Shown: positions 33,431 through 46,036, counted from the stretch's first letter. The stretch is 64,000 nucleotides of DNA from Delphinapterus leucas (GCF_002288925.2 NW_022098076.1:88544964-88608963); one strand, 5' to 3'. Numbers and translations are program-made. Notes: a model not told the origin generated them from the sequence alone.

Positions 33431-35699
33431 GTTTAGAGTACAGTGACCACGTTCCTCTTACAGCCTTCCTTTCCTTGGTCTCTTTTTCTCTCTGTCAGTC
33501 TGCCCCGTACGCCGCTGCCAGGTTAGTTTCCTTCAAGCACATCTGTTTCCGCACGTCTGTTGTTTTCAGTGACTCCCCAGTACCTTGCTGGTACTTCATT
33601 GCTAATGGAGTTAATGTGCAGCCTGGACTCGGGCTGCCCGGTTGGGAGCTGGGTCACCCCTGAGAGCTCCCATGGCCCTGCCTTTGCTCTGTTAGCTCTG
33701 CCCTGTTATCACCCACTTGCATGGTTTCTCTTCCCAGTGACCTGAGATTTGGGGGTGGGGCAACTCTGAAGATGTCATTTATTTCTGCTTCCCCAGCATC
33801 CAGCCCAGCCAGGAGGCATCGGGAAATAGTCAGTGAATAAGTAAATATGGGGAAGTTGGTAGGTGTTATGTGGACATGTCCTTGGTTTCTTTCTACAGTT
33901 ACTGAGTCTAGCACTAGCCCTCCCTTGGTGTTACATCTTGGCCTTCTTGGGTTAGAAGGTAATTCTCTCATTGACCTCTTTGGGAACTAGCAGGTTTCTG
34001 GGGTTGGTGCCTTAAGCGTGGGGGAAGTAACTGACCTGCTGTGGTGAGTCAAAAAGCCCATTAAAACTGGATTCGTTGTTTTGGTGAAGTGAGGAGCGTT
34101 TTGTTTTTGTTTTGTTCTTTTTAGACGTGGTTGCTATGGTGGACAGTTGTTATAGTTTTGGTTAAATAGGGAAAAGCCCAGAGAGATGAAGAGATGCGTA
34201 CAAATCTTTGTCTGATTTAAGAAGATATGCGAGTGTTGGACAGGTTTCAGTGATCATGGGAAGTAGGCACCGCGGTCCGAGGGCTTAGCTGCCCAAGCTT
34301 CAATAGTGCTCCGCTGAATACATTTTCAGAATCAAAAATAGGCAGCCAAGCTTTGCTCCACTTCCAGGCGTGAGAGGCAGCCTGGATGATGTTGTTTGGC
34401 TAGTGAAATGTCGGAATTTCCAAAGCAATTGGATGGTTCATGTGTCCTTAGTACTGTCCTTAAAAGGTTGAGCCAAATGGTGGCTGTATCGTCAATTATG
34501 AGATGCAGACAGTTGTATGGCCTGGATAGAAATGTATTTCTCAAAACAGGCTCCCCAAAATAACTCATGGATAAAACACTATCATGTTGTGTGTTTGTCT
34601 GAAACTGCGGAAAATGAGAGCGGGCCTGGGATGTGGGTTTCTTTGGAACATTCCTAACCAAGGAGCTGGGGGCACATACAGCCTGAGGATTTTGGCTATG
34701 GGTGATGTCATATACTTTTGACCAATAGGAGCATTTCTGAAATAAGGGGGACCTAAGAGAAAATACTGCTATTTCCAAAATATGTTGAGGATGAAATTTG
34801 GAGAAAATGAGATTAGGAGTTGCCTTGGTACATTCCTAATCTAATAATTTACATTTTAAGTTGTGGCCATTAGGGTTTATACACTCTTAGTTAGAACTCA
34901 AACTGTAAAGGCATTGACAGCCCACTTCCTTCCACTCAAACATTTATTCATTTTAAATCACCTTACAAACTATATAGCTAGATCTAATTTAGTGCTATAT
35001 TAATTAGGGCGTTTTGTAAACTATAGTATACTATACAAATAGAAAGTGATATTATTATTATTTAGGAAGCCTACATTTAACGCTAAAATACATTCGCTAT
35101 TGTAATGGAGAATGCATTGCCTTAACTATTAACCAAATGTAGCAAAACTATTTAAGATATGAAACAAGAAAGAAAAAGATGTCCATTCATAAATAAAATA
35201 TACTTGAAGGAAAAGCATGCAGTTAACAAAATTAATAACTAGACGTTGTTCACACATTGTTCTTTGAAAATTGCAAATAATTGGATTTTAGAGAAATATT
35301 TTCCTTAACAAGAAGTACGTAGCATGACAACTTTTCATTTCCTACCGAAGCAAACCACCTCGCCCTTAACATCCAGTAGAAAGAATGTTTTGTGTTGAGT
35401 CACCAGGACTAAATGTTCAAGAATTTAGAGTCTCATAAAAAGACCAATATGTCTTTGGTAGAGACTGGTCACTTTATGACAAGAGCTGTTAGGAGCACAA
35501 AGGAGGTGTCCCACCAGACAAAGTGCCTGGTTCCAGGTCCTTGACTGCCTGTCATCATGTTGATGAAAATGCCTTTCTTCCCAGGAATTCAAAGCTTTTG
35601 ACTACTGTTGGGTATTTTGGAAGGCTCTAAAATAAGGGAACTGGTGACCACAGTGTACAACAAACAAATGAGTGTTATAATAAAGAGAAAGCACGATAT
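33431..35699. other. AT-rich stretch, nothing clearly recognised
   Basis: No exon and no named repeat. A GTTTT-rich run lies at 34098-34124. Confidence 0.45.
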
Positions 35700-36330
35700 T
35701 TCAAAAGCACAGCAGATACACAGCAATCAAAGAGTTTAAAAAATGATCAGCCAGTGTTAGCCAAGGCTTGGAAACTGTCGTTTGCCTCTGGAGGTGGGAG
35801 GCAACCTTTCTAGAGGGCACTCTGACACCCTTATCATAAATCTGCACATGTTCATACTCTTTGGCAAAGAGATTCTAATTCTAGGAATGTATCCTAATGA
35901 ACTGTAAGAATCCATTGAAAAATTAGCTACAAAAATATTTATTACAGTGTTATTTATAACAGTGAAATATTCGGAGTAGCCTAAAAGTCCAATAATAGGA
36001 AATTGACTGTTTAAATTATGACATGTCTCTAAAATGGAATATCACTAAAATGATTTAGAAAATCTTTAATAATCTGGAAAGTTGCCCGAAATATATTGAC
36101 TAGAAAAGCAGATTCCCAAACTGGATGGTAGCACGATCTTATTTTGTTTGTAAATAGAGTTATATATATGGACTTTTAAGCATACAGATGTATTTGAAAA
36201 GGACTGGAAGAATGATCACCAAAAACATTTCACAGTACTTGTGGTTGATTGGTCAGATTCTGAGGGAATTTTCATCTCTTTACTCATATGTGTTTAACAA
36301 AAAAAATTTTTTTTGCAATAAATGTGTCAC
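35700..36330 (+). mobile_element. Old L1-type LINE 3' end
   Basis: Shows the tail-end pattern ggcaaagagattctaattct, aatgtatcctaatgaactg, attacagtgttatttataac, agtagcctaaaagtccaat and atcaccaaaaacatttcaca. Heavily decayed. Confidence 0.6.
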
Positions 36331-37919
36331 TTATGTAATAAGGGGAAAAATGTTACTTAAAAAAAAATCAATCCCTTAATGCGCATACATCTAGAACATG
36401 AGTTTAAAGTGTTCACATAACCATAGGGAATCCTGATGAATTTGAAAAAGGGGGCTTATCTATTTTGTGTTCTCTAGATTTACTTGGGGGAAAACACCTC
36501 AATTCATTACATAAACCTAACTTTTAAAAAGCTCTTCAGTTTCCAAAGAATCACAAATTCAAATTTTGCAGTAGATTGCTTCCTGACAATCTCTAAAATT
36601 AAAGCACTTACCTGATATTCTAATCTGCCTGGTTGTAAAAATAGTCCCTTTTCCAGAAATTCCCCTTTTCCTTCCATAAACCCACGTGAACAACTCCTAA
36701 CCAGCATGCTCTTTCCTTTTCCATTGAAGTCCTGGTCTCATGGAAGGAGTCATCAAAGAAATGACTGCCTCCCATCAAAGGCAGGTCTCCTAACACCACA
36801 AGCCTTTACCTGCCCTCCTGCATATCTCACCTGGGCTGGCTCAAATGCCACCTCCTCCATGAAGCCCACCCTGCATCCTATCTCATGGCAGGCTGTATTC
36901 GCTCACTTAGGGTCTCCTGTAGCACTTCACCAAGGTTGTCTTTAAGGCGTGATCATATTCTTGGAGAATGAATTCTCTGTCCTCCTGGACTGTTCATGGA
37001 GACAGGACTCAGCCTGATTGATGTCCACCCCCTCACTGTGCCTGCAGAGACCTTGTACATCCTGGAAGACATAGTCACCAAATGGAGGTGGAGTGGAGGA
37101 GGCTTGAAAGCACAGTCGTTCTTTTGGTCTCATCCCAGCGCTTGGTAAATTACAGTCATAGAAACATTTACAAACCCTTTCCTTTCACCCACTAAATACA
37201 AACTTCCTCTCCTTGCTACTGCCTTAACAGGTGAGTGCACTGTTAGTTGAAGTACCATCCCTTCCCCGGGGGAAATGTCAGTTTACCAGCAAAGAAGTGA
37301 AATTTCACTTTTGCTTCTTTACCTATTTACTGTTCACCCCTCCCCTGAGCTGACCGGTTGATGCTTCTTTTCCTAATTTTAAACCCATGTCTCATTTTTT
37401 CCACGCAGTGAAGATTGCATGCTAAATTATGCTATTTCTAAAGTGTTGCTCAGCCCTTGGAGTAGCTTTGATTTGTCACAGTGTCAGTGGGATCTCGAGG
37501 CTTGTTTCTTTGTTAGGCTCAGGGTAAAGAGATGGTCCTTATTAGTCTCCCTTTTCTTCCTAACCATGAGGGTCTTTTGTAGGGGGTCTCAGAGGAGGGT
37601 CTTAAGCTCGCCAGAAATACATTCTTCCCTTTGAAATTAGCATTTGTTCTTTAAAAAGAAAGAGGCTCTAACCTGTCATCAGTTGAGTGTTTTCTGTAAG
37701 AAGTGAAGGATTTTTACCAGGAGACAGGAAAGCCTCCTAGACACAGTGAGTCAGGGAAACAATAGAACTGAACTGGAAAATTCCTTCCTGTTGGGAGCAT
37801 CTGAGAATACATGGTGTCCCTTCCATAACCTAAGGCCTTCGTTTCAGCACTTCACATGTTGTGAATCTCCACCAGCTGTGTGCGGGTCTTAAAGACGGAG
37901 TGCTCTAAATTTTCTGTTA
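36331..37919. other. AT-rich stretch with L2 remnant
   Basis: L2-like text near 36835-36970 (ctcaaatgccacctcctcc, gtagcacttcaccaa). Otherwise unique. Confidence 0.45.
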
Positions 37920-38780
37920 TGACTGAATTGAAAATCTTCAGGACAAACAGGCACTTATGCATTGCTGATGGGAGAGCAGAACTGTCCAACCTCATATGGA
38001 AGGGAATTCGACCCTAACTAACAGAACCACATGCGTGCAGGGGACTGAGTGTTTGTGTCCCCCGCAAATTCGTATGCTGAAATCCTGACCCCCCAAGGTG
38101 CCAGAAGTGGGGCTTTTGGAACATGATTAGGTCAGGAGCGTGGAGTCCTCATCAATGAGATTAGTGCCCTTATGAAAGAGACTCCAGAGAGATCCCTCAT
38201 CTTGGTCTTGGCTTTCCCAGCCTCCAGAACTGTGAGAAATAAGTGCTTGCTGTTTACAAGCCACCCAGTCTATGCTATTTTGTTAGAGTGGCCTGGTCGG
38301 ACTGAAACAACACACGTTTCCCCTTTGACCCAGCAATTCCATTTCTCAGAATTACCCCAAAGACACTCCCTGAAATACAAAATAAGATGTGCAGAAGGTC
38401 ATTCTTCATGACATTATGTTTTAGAGCAAAATATTGGAAACAACCTACATAGCCATCCAAAGAAGATTGGTTGACCACACCATGGTATAGTCACCCCGAC
38501 GAAGTCCTGCGTAGCAGAATCGAGAATGAGGAAGGCGTTTCTGAACTGGTATGGAGTGATTTCCAGTGCTACGTGAAAGAAGCAAGGTATGGAAGAGCAC
38601 ATGCAGTTTGTGAACTAAAGAAGAGGAAGTCATACAATTACACACCCCACCCCACCCCATCCCAAACGAGAAACACGGGAAGGAAAGAAGAGAAACCAGT
38701 AAAGATGGTTATTTCCAGAGCTGGGGTAGAGAGTAAGACCTTTCTGAGTGTGCTTTTTATATAGTTTTGAATATATAACC
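37920..38780 (+). mobile_element. Old L1/HAL1-type fragment split by an MLT1 LTR
   Basis: Left part has cttatgcattgctgatggga and ccaacctcatatgga; the right part resumes with tttgacccagcaattccatt, gcaaaatattggaaacaacc and ccacaccatggtatagtc. In intact L1s these parts are close together, so the LTR split them. Confidence 0.65.
38036..38314 (+). mobile_element. MaLR solo LTR (MLT1-like), internally shortened
   Basis: Has the start (ggggactgagtgtttgtgtcc) and the end (cctccagaactgtgagaaat, agccacccagtctatgc) of MLT1, with part of the middle missing. Confidence 0.8.
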
Positions 38781-39018
38781 ATGTAGATATTTTACATATT
38801 CAAATAATTTTTAAAAATATAAAAGTATGGGGGGGGAATCAAACCCTAGAATTGAAAATAAACTGAAACAAATGAACTTAAGTAATTATCAAGTTGATAA
38901 TATAACAACACAAAAAAATTCAAGTAACTTTTTAATGTAGTGCTCTGTCTTTGTGCCATTACTAAGATCTATTCTAGGACTAAAAAAAGCAAAGGCATTT
39001 TAAACTTTACTTTGTAGG

Positions 39019-39472
39019 TGTGGCAGGTTGAATTGTGTCCCCTGAAAAGATATGTTGAGGTCCTAATGCCTCGTACCTTGAATGTGACTTGATTTGGAAA
39101 TAGGGTCTTTGCAGGTGTAATGGCGTTAAGATGATATACTGATTAGCCCTGATCCAATAACTGGTGTCTTTATAAGAAGAGGAAAATTTGGACACAGAGA
39201 CACAGACACACAGACAGGAGAACACTGTGTGAAGACGTTGGCAGAGATCGGAATGATGCATCTACAAGCTAAGGAACACTTAGTGTTGCCAGCAACCACC
39301 AGAATCTAGGAGGGCATGGGACAGGTTCTCCCCTGCAGCTTTCAGAGGGAGCGTGGCCCTGCCTTGATTTTGGACTTCTGGCCTCCAAAACTGTGAGAGA
39401 ACAAGGTTCTGTTGTTCTTAAGCCACCCAGTTTGTGGTAGTTTGTTGCAGCGCCTTAGGAAACTAATATAGT
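39019..39472 (+). mobile_element. MaLR solo LTR (MLT1-like)
   Basis: Carries caggttgaattgtgtcccc, gatttggaaatagggtcttt, ggtgtctttataagaagagg, ggacttctggcctccaaaac and agccacccagtttgtggtag in order, about 450 bp. Confidence 0.85.
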
Positions 39473-39763
39473 AGATTCGTTATTGGTTATGGTATAGGTA
39501 GATTAATTGTGAAATTCTTCTTTGAGTATTTGTAGAATAGAGCATTATCCTATAATATATTGATGTTGAGACCCAAGGACCTCACTGTTAGAAAAAGGAG
39601 ATGAAAATATGGAATAGGGAGAGAGAGGAGGAATGCTGTATGTCAGGTTGGAATTGAAGGTGTCCCTATGAACACACATGCATGCACACACACACAAGCA
39701 CAAACACGTTTCCTCGCTCTGTCCACTGAAAAGTCCTAGAAGCGATGGCCTTCCAGTAGGAAG

Positions 39764-39825
39764 GAGCACATACAGCCTGAAGATCTTGGTTTCTGAGCAC
39801 ATACAGCCTGAAGATCTTGGTTTCT
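39764..39825. repeat. Perfect 31-bp tandem duplication
   Basis: The 31-bp unit starting gagcacatacagcctg at 39764 is repeated without change from 39795 to 39825. It is recent by its identity. Confidence 0.95.
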
Positions 39826-40746
39826 AAGTATCATTCTGCACTAAAACTAGGGCTCCTTGGAGAAATGGTTGACTTCAGGTCTGGGATGTAGAAATTATAT
39901 AAAGTATCTTCCTGTGTCAGAAAGTAAGGAAATGCTCAAGGACATGAAGGAATGTGTCAAAGGGACATAATAGCCATCTTAAAGGGGCTCTTACTGGCCA
40001 AACTAGTGACAGTAATGGATTCACCCGACACGTTGAATTAAACAACAACAATCAACCACCATGAACCCATAGTGAAACTCAAAAACAAAGTAGAACCAAA
40101 AACAAAGGAGAGTTCTTCTTCACAGAAGAATATCGACTAATACAAGTAGGAGGAATAACAGAACATTCTCATTTTACAATTTCCAGTGTCGTGGTTGATA
40201 CAGGAAGGATCATTAATGGATGTTAAAAGCCACTGAGTGAAAGATTAATAGGAAAGAGGATATTTACATGTTCTCAAACTATCACTTTCCAGATAACCTA
40301 TTAGTGGCAAAAGGAAAAATTGTACCTTTACTTCGGAGCAGTCTGGCAGCTCCTGAATTAACCAAATGATCAAACTTAGCCTCAGGAATAGCAGGCCAGC
40401 TGACATTAGTGCCTCTTGATGGGGTGCAGTTTGAAGTACACACCACCTAGATGCATTCTTGCTAAACATGTTTAACCTGAATGTAACCAAGTGTCTAGCC
40501 CTAACTTTCAGTTTAAAGAAAATATAGGAGTAAAGGAACAGGTTAAAAGTCTGTACAAGGAAGCAGTCAGACACACAGTGGGGGCCATTCTGCCATTGAT
40601 AAGCCTGGATTTTCGCAAAGTCAGTCATGGAGAAAAATGGGGAGACTGTTGAGATTATAGGAGTCTAAAGAGAGCATCTGACAAATGCAGTGCTCAGAAT
40701 TTAATGAGACCTTTATTCACAAATCCCAGCTGTAAAAGACATTTTG
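39826..40746. other. AT-rich stretch, probable ancient repeat
   Basis: Sequence with agttcttcttcacagaagaa and gaaagattaataggaaagag looks like an old interspersed repeat that may continue past the SINE to about 41170 (aggtgtgataatggcattgtg). I cannot name the family. Confidence 0.35.
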
Positions 40747-40879
40747 TGGGGAATTCTCTGGGGGTCCAGTGGTTAGGACTTGGAGCTTTCACTGCCGTGG
40801 CCCGGGGTTCAATCCCTGGTCAGGGAACTGAGATCCCGTAAGCCACTCAGCAGAGCCACAAAAAAAAAAAAAAAAAAAG
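40747..40879 (+). mobile_element. CHR-1-type tRNA SINE
   Basis: Sense copy with ggtccagtggttaggact, ggggttcaatccctggtcag and an A19 tail. An imperfect target duplication (agacattttg / agacatattg) flanks it. It sits in the older repeat above. Confidence 0.88.
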
Positions 40880-41940
40880 AAAACAGACATATTGGGGACA
40901 GTTGCAAGAAATTTGAATATAGACTGGTAGACTATATAGTAGTAGACTACTATCTACTATAGTAGATAGATTATGGAATGATTGTGAATCTTCTTAGGTG
41001 TGATAATGGCATTGTGATCATGTCGAAGAATACTGATTCCTAGAAGCTTTGCACTGGGTATTTAGGGGTGAACTGTTTGATGCCTGCAATTTACTTTCCT
41101 ATGGTTTAGTGGAAACAGAAGAGGGAGAAAGAGAATACACATATGCAAGGTGTTAATCATTTAGGAGGTCTAGGTTGAGGGTATATCTGTAGGTTAAATT
41201 TCTTTCTTTATAAGAAGTTGGGGGAAAGGAAAAGAAGTATTTAGAGAAAGGGCACATTTGGTTTAAAAAACTGTATTAACAATCAATTTTAAATGCAGTC
41301 GGATGTAAGTATAGAATATTGAGTTAGGGATGGTATAAAGGCTGAGGGAATGAGGTGGCCTTTGCTAGTCACCTTGCCAAGCGTGGGAGACCTTCCCGGA
41401 ATGGGAGCCCCAGGAAGGCAGAGCTTTTGGTCTCCTGTGTCCGCTACTGACCCCCTGGTACCTAGAGCAAAGCCTGGACCATCGTACGTGCTCAACAGGC
41501 ATCTGACACAATGAAGTGTAAGTAGCTCAGTGATAAATACCTTTGTCTGATTTCTGATCATTTTTTTAGGATAGACTCTTGGTCAAGATTAAGAAGATTT
41601 TTATTGCTTTTCACATATTTCATGAAATTACAAAAGGTCATGCCAGTTTACACCCAACCAGTGTCTCTCTCTGTACCCTTTCCGGTATTCAGTATTTGAA
41701 TTTTAAGCAATGTGTCAATTTGGTACATGAAAAATGAAACCTTGTTCTGTTTCCCATTTTTTTCTTTACTAGTGAAGTTGGTTTTTTGGGTGTGTTATGA
41801 TGGTTTTGTATTTTTCTTTTGTGAATAATCCTTTTGAAACTGAGTAATTATTAGTCAAATCCATTTGACCTGCCTTCAATAATTAAGGTCATTTTAAGAC
41901 TTGCATGTCTTCCAAATGGCACTTAGCCTAAACAGTGAGA

Positions 41941-42367
41941 TGTTTGCCTGAGTTGTTTTCGAGGAACTTGGAGTCAGCTGCCTCTAGTTTGAGCTGAGCT
42001 GAAAGTCAGCCGCATCTGGTTAGAGCTGGGCTGGTTAAGACTGGATAGGACCACTGACCCTCCAACTGGGCACGAGCAAGTGGGTGACCCTTTGACGTCA
42101 GAGGACTGAAAACCCCACCCTCAGATCGTGCTAAGAGCCTCCATTGTTGAACGTGTAGAGGCCTGTAGCTTAGTTACACCTGAGCAGGGTGATAATGACT
42201 GCACCTTTTCCCAATTTCCTTTCCCCACTCTCCCACACTCCCCGTGCTTCCCATGCTCCCCACATGTGTCGGCCCATCATTCTTCTTTATAAACCCTCTC
42301 CTTGCTGCAAACCTCGGAGCCTCAGCGTTTTGGCTTGCTGTGTGTGGGGCGAACCCAGCCTGGTTCA
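41941..42367 (+). mobile_element. ERV-type solo LTR
   Basis: Starts tg, ends ca, with a TATA box (tttataaa at 42286-42293) followed by a U5-like end (ggagcctcagcgttttggc, aacccagcctggttca). This is the layout of a gammaretrovirus-like (ERV1) LTR. No gag, pol or env remains are next to it. Exact family unknown. Confidence 0.6.
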
Positions 42368-42389
42368 GTAATGTTTTTCTTTTGCTTGT

Positions 42390-42802
42390 TTTGTTTTTTT
42401 TTTTAAATTAATTTATTTAATTTATTTATTTTTGGCTGCATCGTGTCTTTGTTGCTACGCGTGGGCTTTCTCTAGTTGCGGCCAGCAGGGGCTACTCTTC
42501 AGTGCTGTGCGGGGGCTCCTCATTGCGGTGGCCTCTCGTTGCAGAGCATGGGCTCTAGGTGCACGGGCTTCAGTAGTTGTGGCTCGTGGGCTCTAGAGCG
42601 CAGGCTCAGTAGTTGTGCCTCGTGGGCTCTAGAGCGCAGGCTCAGTAGTTGTGGCTCGCGGGCTCTAGAGCACAGGCTCAGTAGTTGTGGCTCATGGGCT
42701 TAGTTGCTCTGTGGCATGTGGGATCTTCCCGGACCAGGATTCAAACCTGTGTCCCCTGCATTGGCAGGTGGATTCTTAATCACTGCGCCACCAGGAAAGC
42801 CC
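42390..42802 (-). mobile_element. CHR-2 SINE, full-length form with expanded 36-bp tandem
   Basis: Reverse copy: poly-T, ttggctgcatcgtgtctttg, ending accaggaaagccc. A 12-bp target duplication (tcttttgcttgt) is at 42378-42389 and 42803-42814. Inside, a 36-bp unit recurs with cagtagtt at 42571, 42607, 42643 and 42679. Confidence 0.93.
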
Positions 42803-42903
42803 TCTTTTGCTTGTCTTAATTTTAGGGTTTCTATGGTTTTCCAATGGATTTGTAAATTCAGTGAGCTGTGTTGTTTGTATACATTTTAAAAAAAACGTAG
42901 CCT

Positions 42904-43050
42904 GGGAATTCCCTGTTGGTCCAGTGGTTAGGACTCTTGAGCTCTCAGTGCTGAGGGCCCGGGTTCAATCCCTGGTTGGGGAACTAAGATCCTGCAAGCT
43001 GCACAGCATGGCCCCAAAAATTAAACAAACAAATAAACAAATTCATTAAT
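42904..43050 (+). mobile_element. CHR-1-type tRNA SINE
   Basis: Sense copy, gggaattccctgttggtcca to an AAAC-rich tail. Near-perfect target duplication (aaaaacgtagcc at 42891-42902, aaaaacgtggcc at 43054-43065). Confidence 0.9.
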
Positions 43051-43065
43051 TTAAAAAACGTGGCC

Positions 43066-43783
43066 CATTTTGTAGGAAAAGAGCATTTCTATGATATGTG
43101 TGAGTGGAAGTATCAGCGGGGCTGCCGAGGCTGCCGAGGGACGGGCAGTGGGGTTGGCTCTGCAGCCACTCTCCCTTGACACCCCGCCCCGGGATTCCTG
43201 GCTCCACTTTCCCACTGGGGTGTGGGGCAGGGTGTTAGGAGATGAGGGCCTGGGGGAGCAGAGGAAGGCCTGGCTAGAAGAGCTGTATTCCGATTTTACA
43301 GAAAGGACAACCAAGGGGGCAGGACCTCTGTCCATGGACGCGTGCTGTTCCAGGGCCAGCAGGGCAAGGAGAGGGTCAGGGGAGGCTCTTAGTCCTGACA
43401 GTTGCTGTGACCTCAGGTTACTTCCAGGAGGTCCCCTCACCACTGCCTATCCCCCTGCCCTCCTCTGAGACAGTTTGTTCTGAAACTGTCACCATCAAAA
43501 CCAGACTTGCCTTGTCTGCTGGTTCAGTCAGTTTCACCAACAGACGATTGATTTCACCACATGCTTCAGAAAAAAAGGAAGAACAGCTGACAAATGTGTA
43601 TCAGCTGCCAAGTGTCCAGTAATTAATTCCACGAGTGAGTGCTGAGCATCCACACCCTAAGCCCCTGCAGACGACTAGGCCTCCGCACCCACTTTGGCCT
43701 AACTCTGCAAAGAAATAAATAGCAAGTAATTTGTAAAAATAAATAAATAAAAATAAAGTCAATAACAAGCAGCCGCGTGTTGC
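43066..43783. other. Unique stretch, nothing recognised
   Basis: Locally GC-rich (43110-43450) with open frames on both strands but no family likeness; ends in an AAAT-rich run. Confidence 0.5.
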
Positions 43784-44104
43784 ACGCACTACTCAGAGCT
43801 TTGAGGGTGATTTATTTATTTATTTTCAATAGATCTTTACTGGAGTATAATTGCTTCACAATACTTGTTAGTTTCTCTTGTACAACAAAGTGAATCAGCC
43901 ATATGCATACATATATCCCCATATCTCCTCCCTCTTGAGCCTCCCTCCCACCCTCCCTATCCCACCTCTCTAGGTCATATATGCAATGGAATATTAAAAG
44001 CCGTAAAAAGAAATGAAATAGAGTTATTTGTAGTGAGGTGGATGGACCTAGAGTCTGTCATACAGAGTGAAGTAAGTCAGAAAGAGAAAAACAAATACCG
44101 TATG
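43784..44104 (-). mobile_element. Rearranged L1 3' end, copy A (inverted halves)
   Basis: The left half is reverse L1 3' UTR (ttactggagtataattgctt, gtgaatcagccatatgcata, gagcctccctcccaccctcc). At about 43974-43976 it switches to forward ORF2-end text (tatgcaatggaatattaaaa, gtggatggacctagagtctg). This is the twin-priming inversion layout. It matches copy B at 60111-60431 in 315 of 321 positions. Confidence 0.88.
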
Positions 44105-44716
44105 TTATTGACTTTAAATGGTCATTATGTGCAAGCCCCAAAACGACAGACAACGCCATGCTGATAATATTACACTGATGGTTTCCGAAAAGATGCTCGT
44201 TGAGGGCCCATTATTTCATCTATAGTTGCTGAAGGATTTATTTTATTGACTTACCCATCATAGAGGCCTAGTGAATACTTCTTGAAAAATTACTGGATAA
44301 ATGGTACACTTAAAGTTGTAAACAGATTTTCTTTGTTTAAAAGTTATCTTAATTATGGGAATGGAAGAATTTCTTTAAGAATCTGATAACTTTAAGGGGA
44401 AATTTCAACTAAGACTTGGCATCTTTATTTTTCTTTTTTCAAGGAGGCCGGGTGTTAATGTGGGGTATCCGAGGTCAGATTCCCTTGAGATAAAGATTCG
44501 AATGCAGATGACTCCTTAAGGAAGAGCTCCCAGGAGAAACGAGTGAGGGAGTGGAGAAGCAGGACAGGGAGAAGAAATGCCAAGCAGAGGGTTTCAGGCA
44601 GAGTCCCAGTCTCAGCTGCCCCCACAGGGGTGTGGGACATTAACTGCCCCTCGGTCACAAGGAAGCTGGAATTTTATACTGTGGTGTCAGTCATTGCCTG
44701 AGGGCTGTGAGGGCCC

Positions 44717-44718
<2 letters not shown>

Positions 44719-44762
<44 letters not shown>

Positions 44763-44773
44763 TGTGTGCGTGT
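44719..44773. repeat. (TG)n microsatellite
   Basis: Nineteen uninterrupted GT units (44720-44757) followed by CG-interrupted units; likely polymorphic. Confidence 0.95.
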
Positions 44774-44894
44774 AGTGTCCCAGATGGCAGGGGAACAGGA
44801 GAAAGGCAGATGGGGTCAGAGGGATATGATGCCAAGCATTCTGCCCAGCATATTGTGTATATGGGTAGAATTTACCTTCTAGCGCAGTTTATAG

Positions 44895-45240
44895 AGTGTT
44901 CCCAAAGTATTAGTTATCTATTGCCATGTAACAAATGGCCCCATGACTTTGCAGCTTACAGCAACATTTATTCTTTCCTGGGCCAGGAAGCACATGTTTC
45001 TTTCATGGGGATGCGGTCCAGCTGCTGCCATGTGGGCCTTTCTTGGGCTACCCAGTGTCCTCATGACATGGAAGCTGGTTTCCCCAGAGTGAGTGATCCA
45101 CAAGAGGGAGAGACTAATGCCTGCTGCCTTTTATGACCTTGACTCTAATTCACATGCCTTTAAGCCTTCCTATCAGTTGGAAGTGGTCATGAAGTCCAGC
45201 CCACACTCAATAGGAGGCCATGAATACTGGGCAGTGGGGT
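44895..45240. mobile_element. Probable ancient LTR- or DNA-type repeat
   Basis: Begins with the familiar tagttatctattgccatg and gcagcttacagcaacattta, followed by ccatgtgggcctttcttggg. It resembles an old mammalian interspersed repeat, family not certain. Confidence 0.4.
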
Positions 45241-46021
45241 CACTGGGTGTCTTGGAGGAGGAATACCCCACATTCCTTCAGCTTTTTGCCAGAAAATTCT
45301 GAGGACAACCAGTGTCGCTGTCCCATTGTGTGTTTGACACTCGCCAAAGCAAAGACGGCAAAGTGAACAAAGACGCTGGGTCCTTTCTGCCGAAGCTGCT
45401 GTCCCTTTAGCCCTCCCTGGTTGACGAGGAGTTACCCTCCGGCAGCACGGGGTTTTCCACACATGCATCATCCCAGGCACTTCCTGTGGCCCTCTTTAGA
45501 TGTAGCAGACTCTTTCTGTAAAATGAATTACCTGCGATTTGCTGTTCCGTCTTGAACCCAAATCCAGCATCTCATCTCCTTGGCTCACACACAGGTTCTT
45601 ACATGTCTCCCCAGGCCAGGTGTGATGGCCTTGTCTTGGCTGGCATGTGACTTTGCAACCTGGGAAGACCTGACTCCTGGCATAGTAATTGAACTTGGCC
45701 GAAATAGAGCATGTGATTATCCTACAGTGTGGAGTCAAGATCTTAATATGGAGGTTTTATAGTTGCATGGCTGGCAGTGTCAGGATTCAGGAGACAGGCA
45801 GTGCCAATTACCCACATCAGAGAGGAGAAAAGCAAGGGGGGAGGTCTGACACTCCCTTCCAGGGCGCTGCGTGCTGCCTGCTCTTGGTGCCACCAGGGTG
45901 CCGAGGGCCACATCACTTGCTCTTTTCTCTCTCTAGCCGGCGCACCCCGCCCGTCACCCCCCAATTCCCTTACATGCAGTGGAAATCCCTGTACATTGTT
46001 TATAGGCGAAAGAAGTCATTT
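45241..46021. other. Stretch with nothing clearly recognised
   Basis: Unique-looking; no exon or repeat supported. Confidence 0.45.
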
Positions 46022-46036
46022 CTCCCATGGATTCTT

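Noticed and set aside
42571..42714. Regular 36-bp repeats resembling a CRISPR array
   Set aside because: The units are directly tandem without spacers and lie inside a SINE in mammalian DNA.
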